Source: Euleptes europaea
Taxonomy: Eukaryota > Chordata > Lepidosauria > Squamata > Sphaerodactylidae
Reading direction: 5' to 3'
Assembly: GCF_029931775.1 (NCBI RefSeq)
Contig: NC_079321.1
Coordinates: forward strand, 11,141,001 to 11,205,000
Length of the DNA stretch: 64,000 nucleotides
The position numbers and the translations under genes were made by a program. Shown here piece after piece: positions 36,101 to 41,263 of this stretch (position 1 is the first letter of the stretch; each line of letters opens with the position of its first letter). The notes beneath the pieces were generated by a model that did no database searches, had not been told where the DNA came from, and saw only the letters and a program-made list of their open reading frames with translations.

Positions 36101-37040
36101 CCAGGCAGCTGCCAGCATCCCCTGCCAACTGAGCTGTGCCCCGAGCGGCTGCTGGTGTCCCCACCGGTCCAGAGCAGTTGCCTTTGGGCTGGCAGAGGTT
36201 GGAGGCAGCCGCTAACGGTAGGTGTACGGGATTTAACCCCCCCCCCCTTATCTGCAGATGTAAGTATCCGCAGGCAGAGGTAGGGCTGTCGATTCGGTTC
36301 GTTCCGAACCAAAAAACCACCAAATGTCCCCCGATTCGGCAATTCCCGGTTCGGGACGAACCGAATTTTAAAAAGGCGGGAAATGGGGGGAGCTGAATTC
36401 CCTGACTTCGGGGTGTTCAGCAATAAATTCGGAAAATTCGGGGTTCGGCTCCCCCCCGCTAGCCTTCAGGGGGCTTCCCTGAAGGTGTGCGGGGTGGGGC
36501 CTTTAAACAGATCTGCGCCTAACAGCTGTTAGGCACAGATCTGTCCCCCCCCCCCCGCACTGTTCCCCTTCCCTGAAGGCGCTCAGGGGGCTCTTCCCCC
36601 CCCCCCCGAATTTTCCCCCAAACTCTGGATCTCGCCGAATTTCACAGATCCGAAGTGGGGGGAGTTTGGACTTTGGCACGGCCCGAATTTAAAAGGGCCG
36701 AATTTTGCCAAAGCCGAACTTTACCGAATTTTTTTTCCCAACAGCCCTAGGCAGAGGGCACATTTAAGAATTAGATATATAGATTCCTTTCTATTTAAAC
36801 TGCTGTTGACTGTCACAGTGGGGGGGGGGGGAATAGACAGACCTAATAAGCTAGATTTTCTCCCTGGTTTATGTCCACAGGTGTGCCATGAGCAACATCT
36901 TCTTCTACACAGGCAAGAGATGTGAAGCAGCGCATATTCATGGGAGTGTCCTTGCCATAGCCGCTGGAGCCATAATATTCACTGTCGTTATTGTTTCTAT
37001 GCTAATTAAGGGGTCAAATGTCTTTACTGAGTCAACCTGA
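12041..37040 (+). CDS. MEP1A: Meprin A subunit alpha, complete 14-exon gene
   Basis: This encodes a secreted or membrane-bound zinc endopeptidase of the astacin family, acting at epithelial brush borders and extracellularly. Fourteen exons join without a frame error into 729 codons (human protein 746). Visible in order are a signal peptide (1-23), a propeptide with FEGD aspartate switch (54-57), a basic activation site KRR|S near 64, an astacin domain with [13 protein letters not shown] (154-166) and Met-turn SIMHY (209-213), MAM (about 268-429) and MATH (about 434-595). An inserted segment with furin-type RRKR (638-641), an EGF domain with six cysteines (656-691) and one membrane helix (about 700-719) follow. 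All zinc ligands and the catalytic Glu155 are present, so it looks functional. The start at 12041 has a purine at -3; an in-frame ATG at 12023 is the alternative, with an in-frame stop at 12005. It lies downstream of a meprin paralogue and tail-to-tail with ADGRF5. Confidence 0.96.
12200..12224 (+). CDS. MEP1A: MEP1A exon 2: start of propeptide
   Basis: This 25-nt microexon (VGHSFLED plus one base) lies between TCTTTTTAG and GATG|GTAAGG. Its sequence is poorly conserved, but its phase is required to join exons 1 and 3. Confidence 0.8.
12363..12410 (+). CDS. MEP1A: MEP1A exon 3: propeptide
   Basis: The exon reads [16 protein letters not shown], matching the human DADFGEQ...SEIN stretch. The acceptor is TTGGTTAG, the donor GCAG|GTACGT, and both borders are phase 1. 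Confidence 0.9.
12411..13425. other. MEP1A intron 3, first part
   Basis: It is mostly unique A/T-rich sequence. A CR1 3' scrap (ATAGAGTTGGAAGGGGCCAT) lies at 12876-12935, and a segment resembling 2900-3080 lies around 13160-13310. Confidence 0.4.
13426..13595 (+). mobile_element. Copy of the GGTTCTTGTAGGTTATCC repeat
   Basis: It starts GGTTCTTGTAGGTTATCCGG and continues TTTCTTTCCTGACGTTTCGC and CTGTGGCAGGCATCTTCAG. The start equals the palindrome arm at 19065. I suspect a Penelope-like retroelement end, unproven. Confidence 0.5.
13770..14795 (+). mobile_element. L2-type LINE 3' region with a MITE inserted
   Basis: It has the usual AACCAGAGACAGGGCTTTTT and CACCTGTGGAATCCC wording, and an end with GTAGAGCACCTTGAATGC and AAATAAATAAAT. 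The MITE at 14331-14463 interrupts it. Confidence 0.65.
14331..14463 (+). mobile_element. hAT-like MITE, internally deleted
   Basis: AGGGTTGCCATCC and CTGGCAACCC ends survive, with about 70 bp missing from the interior. Confidence 0.65.
15316..15356 (+). CDS. MEP1A: MEP1A exon 4: propeptide with aspartate switch
   Basis: The exon reads [18 protein letters not shown] is the astacin-family F-x-G-D motif, whose Asp57 caps the zinc in the zymogen. It is bounded by TTTCCAG and CCG|GTGAGT. Confidence 0.93.
15462..15537 (+). CDS. MEP1A: MEP1A exon 5: activation site and start of protease
   Basis: The exon reads [13 protein letters not shown] then [12 protein letters not shown]. The basic KRR aligns with the human KSR|N activation site for trypsin-like proteases. 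The acceptor is TTTCCCACAG and the donor CTCG|GTAAAA. Confidence 0.93.
15803..16078 (+). repeat. 5S rRNA-derived SINE
   Basis: The core TCTTGGAAGCTAAGTAGGAT and TGGTTGGGAGACCACCACGG follow the 5S rRNA internal promoter region. The rest is the AGGCAGACAATGGCAAACCA tail shared by all copies. Confidence 0.8.
16272..16347. repeat. Inverted repeat, about 28-bp arms
   Basis: CATTGTTATGAGGATGCATT at 16272 is mirrored by AATGCATCCTCATAACAATG at 16337. It lies between two oppositely oriented 5S-type SINEs. Confidence 0.75.
16362..16610 (-). repeat. 5S rRNA-derived SINE
   Basis: It is the reverse complement of the copy at 15803. They share a longer upstream leader (AAATGGAAGTTNTGCA type) not seen in most other copies. 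Confidence 0.78.
16838..17625 (+). mobile_element. CR1-type LINE 3' end, split by a hAT-like insertion
   Basis: It has AACTCCCTGCCCCAGGATGT and GGAAGGCTTTAAGAGGGGAG before the insertion. After it come GGCTTCCTAGAGGCACCTGG and the TTCTTATGTTCTTATGTTCT end. Confidence 0.8.
17082..17378 (+). mobile_element. hAT-like non-autonomous element, second type
   Basis: The ends are TAGGGTTGCCAAG and CTGGTAAGCCTA, and the interior is unrelated to the common MITE. Flanks ACGAGTGG and AGGAGAGG (6 of 8) fit an aged 8-bp target duplication. Confidence 0.62.
17860..17977 (+). CDS. MEP1A: MEP1A exon 6: astacin domain
   Basis: The exon reads [20 protein letters not shown] then [20 protein letters not shown], close to the human sequence and including the first conserved astacin cysteine. 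It runs from TATTCTTAG to AAAGG|GTAAGT. Confidence 0.95.
18168..18282 (+). repeat. Short direct repeats around a 23-bp insert
   Basis: AGCACAAGGGGAGAAATGAG occurs twice (about 18169 and 18220). Downstream, AAAGTTATAC (18240-18249 and 18273-18282) flanks a 23-bp piece of the GGATAACCTAC(A/T)AGAACC repeat. Confidence 0.8.
18474..18912 (-). mobile_element. hAT-like MITE with a second MITE inside
   Basis: The outer copy is split at GTTTGGGGAGGGGAG and resumes at GGGACCTCAGCAGGG. Its ends are decayed. Confidence 0.7.
18554..18767 (+). mobile_element. hAT-like MITE (inner copy)
   Basis: It has TAGGGTTACC and GGCAACCCT ends and inserted into the outer copy in the opposite orientation. Confidence 0.75.
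19020..19480 (+). mobile_element. hAT-like MITE with perfect 8-bp target duplication
   Basis: TGGGTAAG occurs immediately left (19012-19019) and right (19481-19488). The interior is interrupted by the palindromic insert between about 19043 and 19292. This is one of the best proofs of the hAT-type target site. Confidence 0.85.
19065..19200. mobile_element. Perfect palindrome insertion with 14-bp target duplication
   Basis: Arms 19065-19119 and 19121-19175 are exact reverse complements over 55 bp around a single T, followed by a 25-bp tail (GAACTCTGACCGTGAAAGCC). ACAAAACAAAAGCA flanks it at 19051-19064 and 19201-19214. The long duplication suggests target-primed insertion rather than cut-and-paste. 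Confidence 0.85.
19581..19785 (-). mobile_element. hAT-like MITE
   Basis: It has TAGGGTTGCC and GGCAACCCTA ends. Flanks ACCATGTT and ACTATGCT match at 6 of 8 positions. Confidence 0.8.
19876..20176 (-). mobile_element. CR1 LINE 3' end abutting the catalytic exon
   Basis: CATAGAATCATAGAGTAGGA to TGTTCCACTGAGGAACC. The last 17 bp are repeated (20123 and 20160). It ends about 25 bp before the MEP1A exon 7 acceptor. Confidence 0.82.
20202..20377 (+). CDS. MEP1A: MEP1A exon 7: catalytic zinc-binding exon
   Basis: The exon contains [18 protein letters not shown] and then [20 protein letters not shown], the astacin signature with three zinc histidines and the catalytic glutamate, all intact. The acceptor is CTGATTCTCAG. 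A truncated CR1 copy ends only about 25 bp upstream of it. The donor is CCAG|GTTGGT. Confidence 0.97.
20479..20687 (-). mobile_element. hAT-like MITE
   Basis: Full-length copy with TAGGGTTGCC and GGCAACCCTA ends. Confidence 0.8.
21198..21231. repeat. (AAAC)n microsatellite
   Basis: About seven ACAA units in a row. Confidence 0.9.
21316..21512 (-). mobile_element. hAT-like MITE, right end decayed
   Basis: The left TAGGGTTGCC is intact; the right end reads GGAGGTTCGGGCACTC. Confidence 0.72.
22003..22297 (-). mobile_element. CR1 LINE 3' end
   Basis: It runs from ATAGAATCATAGAGTTGGAA to GTTAGAAAATTCTTCCTAAT. It lies inside an A/T-rich repeat (21840-22480) that carries CACGTTTCGGCCTACAGGCC. Confidence 0.82.
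22599..22820 (+). CDS. MEP1A: MEP1A exon 8: Met-turn and end of protease
   Basis: The exon contains [20 protein letters not shown] and [20 protein letters not shown] then NC, the Met-turn and the C-terminal lobe of the astacin fold. It is bounded by TCTCCAACAG and TGCA|GTAAGT. Confidence 0.97.
22885..22962 (+). mobile_element. BovB-type LINE 3' tail
   Basis: TCGCCATGAGTCGGAAGCGA followed by CTTGACGGCACACACACAC is the usual RTE/BovB 3' end in squamates. Confidence 0.6.
23020..23172 (+). repeat. 5S rRNA-derived SINE, 3'-truncated
   Basis: It carries TCTCAGAAGTGAAGCAGGAT and TACTTGGATGGGAACCCACC. Confidence 0.75.
23173..23390 (+). repeat. 5S rRNA-derived SINE, tandem to the previous copy
   Basis: GATCCTGGAAGCTAAACAGG, TTGGATGGGAGACCACCAAG, then the GGCAATGGCAAACCACCTCT tail and TGCAACTTGATGGCAC. 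Confidence 0.8.
23673..23874 (-). mobile_element. hAT-like MITE with 8-bp target duplication
   Basis: Flanks GGTGAGAA and GGTAAGAA agree at 7 of 8 positions. Confidence 0.82.
23991..24137 (+). CDS. MEP1A: MEP1A exon 9: start of MAM domain
   Basis: The exon reads [20 protein letters not shown] then [16 protein letters not shown], the canonical MAM opening with its cysteine pair and Trp. The acceptor is CCATCCCAG and the donor AAAG|GTAACT. Confidence 0.95.
24290..24501 (+). mobile_element. L2-type LINE 3' tail
   Basis: TGTGAACCGCTCTGAGCCTG and GTAAGTAAGTAAATAAATAA are the usual tail of these elements. Confidence 0.6.
24503..25079 (+). mobile_element. hAT-like MITE interrupted by a large inverted repeat
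   Basis: The first 25 bp lie at 24503, and the remainder runs from AACCTCCAGGTGGTGGCTGG at about 24875 to GGCAACCCTA. The insert is the structure at 24541-24842. Confidence 0.75.
24542..24842. repeat. Large inverted repeat: 119-bp arms, 7-nt loop, plus a third partial copy
   Basis: Arms 24542-24660 and 24668-24786 match at 115 of 119 positions, with loop TAACTGT. A further 45-bp direct copy of the left arm's start lies at 24798-24842 (one difference). In an RNA it would fold into a long stable hairpin. Confidence 0.88.
25652..25975 (+). repeat. tRNA-derived SINE-A
   Basis: AGCCAGCGTGGTTTGGAGCG to the CCTCCTCCTCC/CTTCTTC tail. Confidence 0.8.
25978..26275 (+). repeat. tRNA-derived SINE-A, tandem to the previous copy
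   Basis: CATGGTGTAGTGGTTAAGAG to AAACCAACTCTTCTTCTTC. The two copies stand head to tail. Confidence 0.82.
26286..26562 (-). repeat. Composite SINE: 5S-SINE tail joined to SINE-A head
   Basis: TTTTCAAGGCAAGAGGTGGT and TGCCATTGCCTGCCTCTGC (5S-SINE part) pass directly into CTGTGACTGGCCCAAGGTCA and the SINE-A head. This may be a dimeric SINE or a recombination product. Confidence 0.6.
26901..27165 (-). mobile_element. hAT-like MITE (outer remnant) holding another MITE
   Basis: TAGGGTTGCCAGGTCCCCCC lies left of the inner copy; CCCTGGCCGCTGGTGGGGG continues after it. Confidence 0.6.
26925..27137 (+). mobile_element. hAT-like MITE with perfect 8-bp target duplication
   Basis: CCCCTGGC occurs at 26917-26924 and 27138-27145, flanking TAGGGTTGCT and GGCAACCCTA ends. 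Confidence 0.88.
27166..27367 (-). mobile_element. hAT-like MITE
   Basis: TAGGGTTGCC and GGCATCCCTA ends. It is the third MITE of this cluster and lies 130 bp before MEP1A exon 10. Confidence 0.78.
27498..27713 (+). CDS. MEP1A: MEP1A exon 10: MAM domain
   Basis: The exon contains [40 protein letters not shown] and KVQTLQG. The acceptor is TTCTCCGCAG. The donor CAAG|GTTATT is weak compared with the other exons. It is homologous to 2-194 of the upstream paralogue. Confidence 0.93.
27935..28158 (+). mobile_element. Possible hAT-like element of the 17082 type
   Basis: TGTTGCCAGGTTCCCCC and ATCTGGCAACTCTAT form worn inverted ends, with an interior rich in ATCACTTCCAGGTTTACC. Confidence 0.4.
28380..29595. 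mobile_element. Non-autonomous DNA transposon, about 1.2 kb
   Basis: TAGGGTTGTGCA at the left and TGCACAACCCTA at the right are exact 12-bp inverted ends. The subterminal regions also mirror each other (CGGTAAACCTG and related). ATCAG abuts both ends as a possible 5-bp direct repeat. No transposase frame is seen. Confidence 0.68.
29915..30388 (+). CDS. MEP1A: MEP1A exon 11: end of MAM, start of MATH
   Basis: The exon contains [35 protein letters not shown], then the MATH residues [20 protein letters not shown] and [20 protein letters not shown]. The acceptor CACCTTTTGTAG restores phase 1; the donor is GAAAG|GTACGT. It is 474 nt, against 468 nt in the paralogue. Confidence 0.95.
30752..31236 (-). 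mobile_element. BovB-type LINE 3' coding end, split by a CR1 insert
   Basis: GTGCCGTCAAGTTGCTTCC to GGGCCGTGGCTTCCTTTATA, then after the insert TTTTCCTGCTACCTTC and CTTTTCCTAGCATTATTG. The intact order is seen at 60508-60725. Confidence 0.65.
30879..31168 (+). mobile_element. CR1-type LINE 3' end, inserted in BovB
   Basis: GATGGCTGCCAACCTGGAAG to CTTTTCTTATGTTCTTATGG. Confidence 0.8.
31525..31690 (+). repeat. 5S rRNA-derived SINE, worn
   Basis: GACTTGGATGGCCTGGGCTA, CTTAGAAGCAAATCAGAGTC and TACTTTGATGGCAGACCATC. Confidence 0.7.
31727..31974 (-). repeat. tRNA-derived SINE-A variant
   Basis: GAAGAAGTTGGTTTTTATAC to TGAACCACTACGCCACGCTG. Confidence 0.75.
32043..32485 (-). mobile_element. CR1 LINE 3' end
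   Basis: AATCATAGAATGATAGAGCT to CTCATAGGGCTTGGTCTCCA. Confidence 0.85.
32486..33050. other. MEP1A intron 11 segment without recognised content
   Basis: No repeat family, frame or structure identified. Confidence 0.3.
33054..33268 (-). repeat. tRNA-Ala-like SINE
   Basis: CACATGAAGCTGCCTTATAC to GCCGAGCCACAGCCCC. Reversed, it has a TGGCTC(A/G)-type box A, a TGC anticodon-like loop and GGTTCAATCCC (box B). Confidence 0.82.
33332..33505 (+). CDS. MEP1A: MEP1A exon 12: end of MATH domain
   Basis: The exon contains [20 protein letters not shown] then [10 protein letters not shown] and [18 protein letters not shown]. It is bounded by ATATTTTGCAG and GAAG|GTATGA. Confidence 0.95.
33655..33738 (+). 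mobile_element. CR1-type LINE, last 80 bp
   Basis: GATGCTGGACTAGATTCATC, GGTCTGATCCAGCAGGGC and ATGTTCTTA. Confidence 0.6.
33780..33981 (+). mobile_element. hAT-like MITE
   Basis: GGGGTTGCCAACCTCCAGGT to GACCTGGGAACTCTATG; both ends are worn. Confidence 0.75.
34095..34308 (-). repeat. tRNA-Ala-like SINE
   Basis: AACACATGAAGCTGCCTTAT to CATGCCAAGCAGAGGCTCTA. Confidence 0.82.
34432..34675 (+). CDS. MEP1A: MEP1A exon 13: inserted segment with furin-type site, first half of EGF
   Basis: Phase dictates the acceptor TTTCGGTTGAAG. The peptide starts [16 protein letters not shown] and holds [14 protein letters not shown], a furin-type R-x-K-R site, where mammalian meprin alpha is cut for secretion. 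It then reads [18 protein letters not shown], the first EGF cysteines. The donor is TGCAG|GTATCC. Confidence 0.92.
34740..34945 (-). mobile_element. hAT-like MITE, right end lost
   Basis: TAGGGTGGCCGGCTCTGGG to CATCACCTGGAGGTTG. Confidence 0.72.
34946..35345. other. MEP1A intron 13 segment, possible Penelope-type remnant
   Basis: ACCGATGTTTCAGACCTGG around 35018 resembles the ACGTTTCGGCC motif of the 21840-22480 repeat. The family is not established. Confidence 0.25.
35346..35547 (+). mobile_element. hAT-like MITE with 8-bp target duplication
   Basis: Flanks GTTCTGGG and GTTCTGGA agree at 7 of 8 positions. Confidence 0.83.
35618..35831 (-). mobile_element. hAT-like MITE
   Basis: TAGGGTTGCCAGTTCCAAGT to GACTGGCACACTA. 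Confidence 0.75.
35832..36272. other. GC-rich repeat segment shared with 59895-60370
   Basis: It holds poly-G/C runs and TATCTGCAGATGTAAG. Together with 36760-36780 (AAGAATTAGATATATAGA) it has counterparts near 60300-60370. An element of unknown class was probably split by the hAT-like insert at 36281. Confidence 0.4.
36281..36749. mobile_element. hAT-like non-autonomous element with perfect 8-bp target duplication
   Basis: GGCAGAGG occurs at 36273-36280 and 36750-36757. The ends are TAGGGCTGT and ACAGCCCTA. The 469-bp interior is full of TTCGG/CCGAA words (TTCGGTTCGTTCCGAACC), giving long self-complementary stretches. No protein is encoded. Confidence 0.88.
36881..37040 (+). CDS. MEP1A: MEP1A exon 14: end of EGF, membrane helix, tail
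   Basis: The exon reads [20 protein letters not shown], completing the six EGF cysteines. A hydrophobic helix follows ([20 protein letters not shown]) and then the short tail [10 protein letters not shown] with TGA at 37038. The acceptor is TGTCCACAG. Human meprin alpha shows the same GSVL boundary. Confidence 0.95.
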
Positions 37041-37114
37041 GCCATGTTTTGGGATGATATTGTAACTATTGGCAATCATGTTGTAACTGCAATTTTTGTT
37101 GTTGATACCTTCAG

Positions 37115-37120
37115 AGTAAA
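37115..37120 (+). promoter_or_regulatory. Possible variant poly(A) signal AGTAAA for MEP1A
   Basis: No AATAAA occurs in the unique sequence just after the stop. AGTAAA, a known variant hexamer, lies 75 bp downstream before repeats begin at about 37185. It is a weak call. Confidence 0.3.
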
Positions 37121-37184
37121 AAACTGCTAGCAATCAGCCTTCCTTTCAACTCAGGCAAATACTGTGCATTTATTTCTAGTACGC

Positions 37185-37340
37185 CTTGGCCTGGATGGTC
37201 CAGGCTAGCCTGATCTTGTCAGATCTTGGAAGCTAAGCAGGGTTGTTCCTGGTTGGTATTTGGATGGGAGACCACCAAGAAAGTCCAGGGTCATTATGCC
37301 AGGACAGGCAATGGCAAACCACCTATAAACATCTCTTGCT
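37185..37340 (+). repeat. 5S rRNA-derived SINE
   Basis: GATCTTGGAAGCTAAGCAGG and TTGGATGGGAGACCACCAAG. It lies directly after the MEP1A 3' end. Confidence 0.8.
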
Positions 37341-37490
37341 CTGTCCTGGATGGCCCAGGCTAGACTGATCTCATCAGAAGCTAAGCAGGATCAGCGCTGG
37401 TTAGTAAAGTTGGATGGGAAACCACCAGGGTTGGTACATAGAGGCAGGCAATGGCAAACCACTGCTAAATGTTTCTTGCTTTGAATACTA
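37341..37490 (+). repeat. 5S rRNA-derived SINE, tandem copy
   Basis: CAGAAGCTAAGCAGGATCAG and GTTGGATGGGAAACCACC. Confidence 0.75.
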
Positions 37491-37493
37491 AGA

Positions 37494-37850
37494 ACATAAG
37501 AAAAGCCATGATGGATCAGACCAAGGCTCATCAGGTCCAGCAGTCTGTTCACACAATGGCCCACCAGGTGCCTCTAGGAAGCCCACAAACAAGACGACTG
37601 CAGCAGCAGCATCCTGCCTCTTTTCCACAGCACCTTATAAAATAGGCATGCTCCTCTGATCCATTTTGACTAGTAACCACGGATAGCCCTCTTCTCCATA
37701 AACATGTCCACTCCCCTCTTAAAGCCTTCCAAGCTGGCAGCCATCACTACATCCTGTGGCAGGGAGATCCACAGTTTCACCAATGCTGTGTGAAGAAATC
37801 CTTCCTTTTATCTGTTTTGAATCTCTCACCCTCTAGCTTCAGCTTTCAAC
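37494..37850 (-). mobile_element. CR1-type LINE 3' end
   Basis: AACATAAGAAAAGCCATGAT to TTTGAATCTCTCACCCTCTA. Confidence 0.83.
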
Positions 37851-38269
37851 TGTATAGGGTCAACTTGACGACACTTTCCACCATATTTCTACTACAAAAT
37901 TGTGGGGTGGGGGGGTTATCAAAAAGTGAACATGAACTCACCATGCTCAAAAGTGAGCATGAACTCACCAGCCTGTATCTAACCGCTCTGCTCATCTTGA
38001 AGCCTTCCTATGATGAATAAAGCTGCCTCTTCCGTTGGAGAAAGGCTGCTCAGGTTGGAGAAAGGCTTTCAGTTTGGCTGAGTGGAGTGTTTGGATGCCC
38101 TAGGCCCTTGGCATTTCAGTGCAGAATGATACAGAAGTGAACCTCAAAGGCAATCTGGGGATTTCGGTGTAAAATGATTTTATTTTTTGACAAGCAATTT
38201 ATTGGACTGGTGGCTAGAGCTTAGAAATGCTGTTCTTCCTGTTTTAAAGTTTACTCTTTGCTCTGCTCT

Positions 38270-38862
38270 GGTTAGACCTTGGTGTTCAATTTTGGGCACC
38301 ACAATTTAAGAAGGATGTAGACAAGCTGGAACGTGTCCAGAGGAGGGCAACAAAGATGGTGAGGGGTCTGGAGACCAAACCCTATGAGGAAAAGTTGAAG
38401 GAGCTGGGTATGTTTAGCCTGAAGAGGAGAAGATTGAGAGGTGATATGATAACCATCTTCAAGTACTTGAAGGGCTGTCATATAGAGGATGGGGCCGAGT
38501 TGTTTTCTGTTGTTCCAGAAGGTCGGAGCAGAACCAACGGGTTGAAATTAAATCAAAAGAGTTTCCGTCTAGACGTTAGGAAGAATTTTCTAACAGAGTG
38601 GTTCCTCAGTGGAACAGGCTTCCTCGGGAGGTGGTGAGCTCTCCTTCCCTGGAGGTTTTTAAGCAGAGGCTAGATGGCCACCTGTCAGCAATGATGATGC
38701 TATGAACTTAGGAAGTTCATGAGAGGGAGGGCATCTTGGCCATCTTCTAGGCATGGAATAGGGGTCACTGGGGATGTGGGGGAGGAGGTAGTTGTGAATT
38801 TCCTGCATTGTGCAGGGGTTGATGACCCTGGTGGTCCCTTCCAACTCTATGCTTCTATGAAA
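38270..38862 (+). mobile_element. CR1 LINE 3' end, longest copy
   Basis: It includes the end of the coding part (CAATTTTGGGCACCACAATT, GAGGAGGGCAACAAAGATGG) and the 3' UTR to CCTTCCAACTCTATGCTTCT. It is about 590 bp. Confidence 0.87.
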
Positions 38863-39492
38863 GTGAGGCAGAGAGCGCTGTGCCTGTTGTTCTGACACTG
38901 GATTTCCATCCTTGGGGGATGGGCACACTGCACACCTGATCCTGGAGTAAGAATAGGCAAGCTTTCCCTCTTTGTCTCTCTTCCTCCTTGAATATTTTTC
39001 TCCTATTCCTTGTGTATACCAGCCACAGCAGGGTGGGAGGTCACCATGATGAGAAGCCTTCCTCCTCTGTGCGGAAGCCTTCCTCTCTGCTGTCATGTGA
39101 AGAAGCCAACTTAGCTGCTAACTGGTTAATGAAAGCTAACTGGTTAGTGAAAGTTCTCAGGCATCTCTCCCACCTAGGACATGGATTTCAGCTCCTGGCA
39201 GGTATCAAAAGCGTTAACCTTTCTGGCCCATATTTTCAAGGGTTCCTCAAAAGCAGGGAGTTCCCTTTCTGCACCAATCAGAAAGCAGGAATCTCATTCA
39301 ACACTCTGGCCAAAGGAAGCATTAACTAAGAACCTTTCCCCTTTATGATCCTAGAGTGTTTTGCAGAGGGCCTGAAAATGGTGTTGTGTGCAAAAAGGCA
39401 CAAAGAGGAAGGAATACATGTCAGACAGGAAATTCTCCACTGATCCCCCCTAAAGCATTGACAGTTTTCAGGTTATTCTGACAGATGCCAGT
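38863..39492. other. Intergenic between MEP1A and ADGRF5, no recognised content
   Basis: No frame or family recognised. Confidence 0.3.
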
Positions 39493-39494
39493 TG

Positions 39495-39715
39495 TGAGGG
39501 GCTGTGGCTCGGTTTGTAGAACATCTGCTTGGCATGCAGAAGGTCCCAGGTTCAATCCCCGGCATCTCCAGTTAAAGGGACTAGGCCAGTAGGTGATGTG
39601 AAAGACCCCTTCCTGAGACCCTGGAGAACCACTGCCGGTCTGAGTAGACAATACTGACTTTGATGGACCAAGGGCCTGATTCAGTACAAGACAGCTTCAT
39701 GTGTTCATGTGTTAC
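39495..39715 (+). repeat. tRNA-Ala-like SINE
   Basis: GGGGCTGTGGCTCGGTTTGT (box A), CTTGGCATGCAGAAGG (TGC loop), CCAGGTTCAATCCCCGGC (box B), then the unrelated body ending in TTCATGTGTTCATGTGTTAC. Confidence 0.84.
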
Positions 39716-40267
39716 TTCTGAGGGTGATTTCCCCACTCCAAAACACTTATGTGCATCTCTCATCTCCATGTAACTGATATCACCCATAAGCCCAAATTAG
39801 GGCCAACCTATCAAGGGTACTAAGAGGCAAGTCCAAAGTTGGGCTGATTTTTTTTGGGAAGGAGGAGGGATTGCTCATCAATATAAACTCAGAATGGACT
39901 GTAGTAATGTTGTTGGGGGGGTTCCTGTGTTGGCAACGCTGGGAGATTTTGAGGGAGGTGCCTGGGGATGATCGAGTTTCAGGAGACAGGGATGCCACTT
40001 CCAGGTAACGCTCTAGGATTTCCACCTAATCTCCATGGTAAAGACCATAGAGACTAGGTGAAATTCCTAGAGTGTCACCATCAACACCATTTCCACCCCA
40101 TTCCCCCACACTCCTCAAATTATAGAGGGTAGGAGATTGCTTGCTGCCATCATGTTCTTACTAACATACTTTGTACTATATGGAGTGCTTTTAGTATGGA
40201 TCTAGCTGAGTTCTCCCCAGGAGGCCCACTAGAACCCTGATCTCTTTCCATGTTGCTTCTGCTGCAG
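39716..40267. other. Intergenic sequence without recognised content
   Basis: A paired CTCTAGGATTTCCACCTAAT and ATTCCTAGAG (40012-40072) makes a loose inverted repeat. Otherwise nothing is recognised. Confidence 0.3.
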
Positions 40268-40582
40268 AAGACAACGATGACGACAAGGAGTTGGTTTCTA
40301 TATGCCGACTTTCTCTACCACTTCAGGGAGAATCAGCCCAGCTTACAATCACCTTCCCTTCCCCCTCCCCACAACAGACACCCTGTGAGGTGGGTGAGGC
40401 TGAGAGAGCTGTGACTAGCCCAAGGTCACCCAGCTGGCTTCATGTGTAGGAGTGGGGAAACAAATCCAGTTCACCAGATTAGCCTCCGCTGCTCATGTGG
40501 AGGAGTGGGGAATCAAACCCGGTTTTCCAGATCAGAGTCCACTGCTCCAAACCACCGCTCTTAACCACGACACAACCCTGGC
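40268..40582 (-). repeat. tRNA-derived SINE-A
   Basis: AGGAGTTGGTTTCTATATGC to CCGCTCTTAACCACGACAC. Confidence 0.8.
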
Positions 40583-40770
40583 TGTCCTAGCTGGCTAAAA
40601 TAAGAATTTAAACAGTGCTCTAAAACCAGTTCTGGCTCGGGCTTAAAAGTACGGGCACAGAGGAGCATAAGTGTGCAGCTCAAGAGCAAGCTGTTAAGTA
40701 AGGCCATCCACATTTGCTACTTTAAACGGAATATTGAGTCACATTTCGTTTAAGCCTTGTGCAAGCAGCT

Positions 40771-40776
40771 TTTATT
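40771..40776 (-). promoter_or_regulatory. Candidate poly(A) signal of ADGRF5
   Basis: TTTATT on the plus strand is AATAAA on the coding strand, 900 bp after the ADGRF5 stop. The intervening 3' UTR (40777-41675) contains one complete hAT-like element at 41264-41472. Confidence 0.5.
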
Positions 40777-41263
40777 GAATATCACCATAAATATGTATAT
40801 TTACATGTATACAGAAAAAGACATCCCCTTCATATCAGTATAACTGATGATTCTTCTATAGTACAAAAACAAAGTGCTTCTTTCTGGGGACAGTTTACAA
40901 AGGCTGAAGGTGGGACCCTGGTAGAGTTCCTTTAAACAACTGGGGGCGGGATATTATACAAGTGCTCTGGGGCAGCAAGAGAGAGCCATGGACGTGAGTC
41001 GCCTCCTGCAAACATAGCTACATGCAGAATTGTGGCGGGGTGCACCCCCACTCCTGGCACTGTGATGCTTATTTGAACCCACTGAGCTGTGGGATGTGTC
41101 CTTTAGTGCAACTGGGGAAAAAGGGCCGCCATCTGCAGCCGCCCCTTGTCAGGTACAACTAGTTGGCCATACTACAACTGGATCGAGGCCAAAAGGACCT
41201 CATGGCAGGAAGGACTCCAGTGTCTGACCACACCGAAGCCCACACTACTGACTGGCTTCTCGC

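Noticed and set aside
35883-36423. Several open frames of 110-143 codons on both strands
   Set aside because: GC-rich low-complexity repeat and the CCGAA-rich transposon produce them; all frames are open for compositional reasons.
38356-38637. 93-codon open frame [20 protein letters not shown]
   Set aside because: It is the well-known 3' coding end of CR1, not a host gene.
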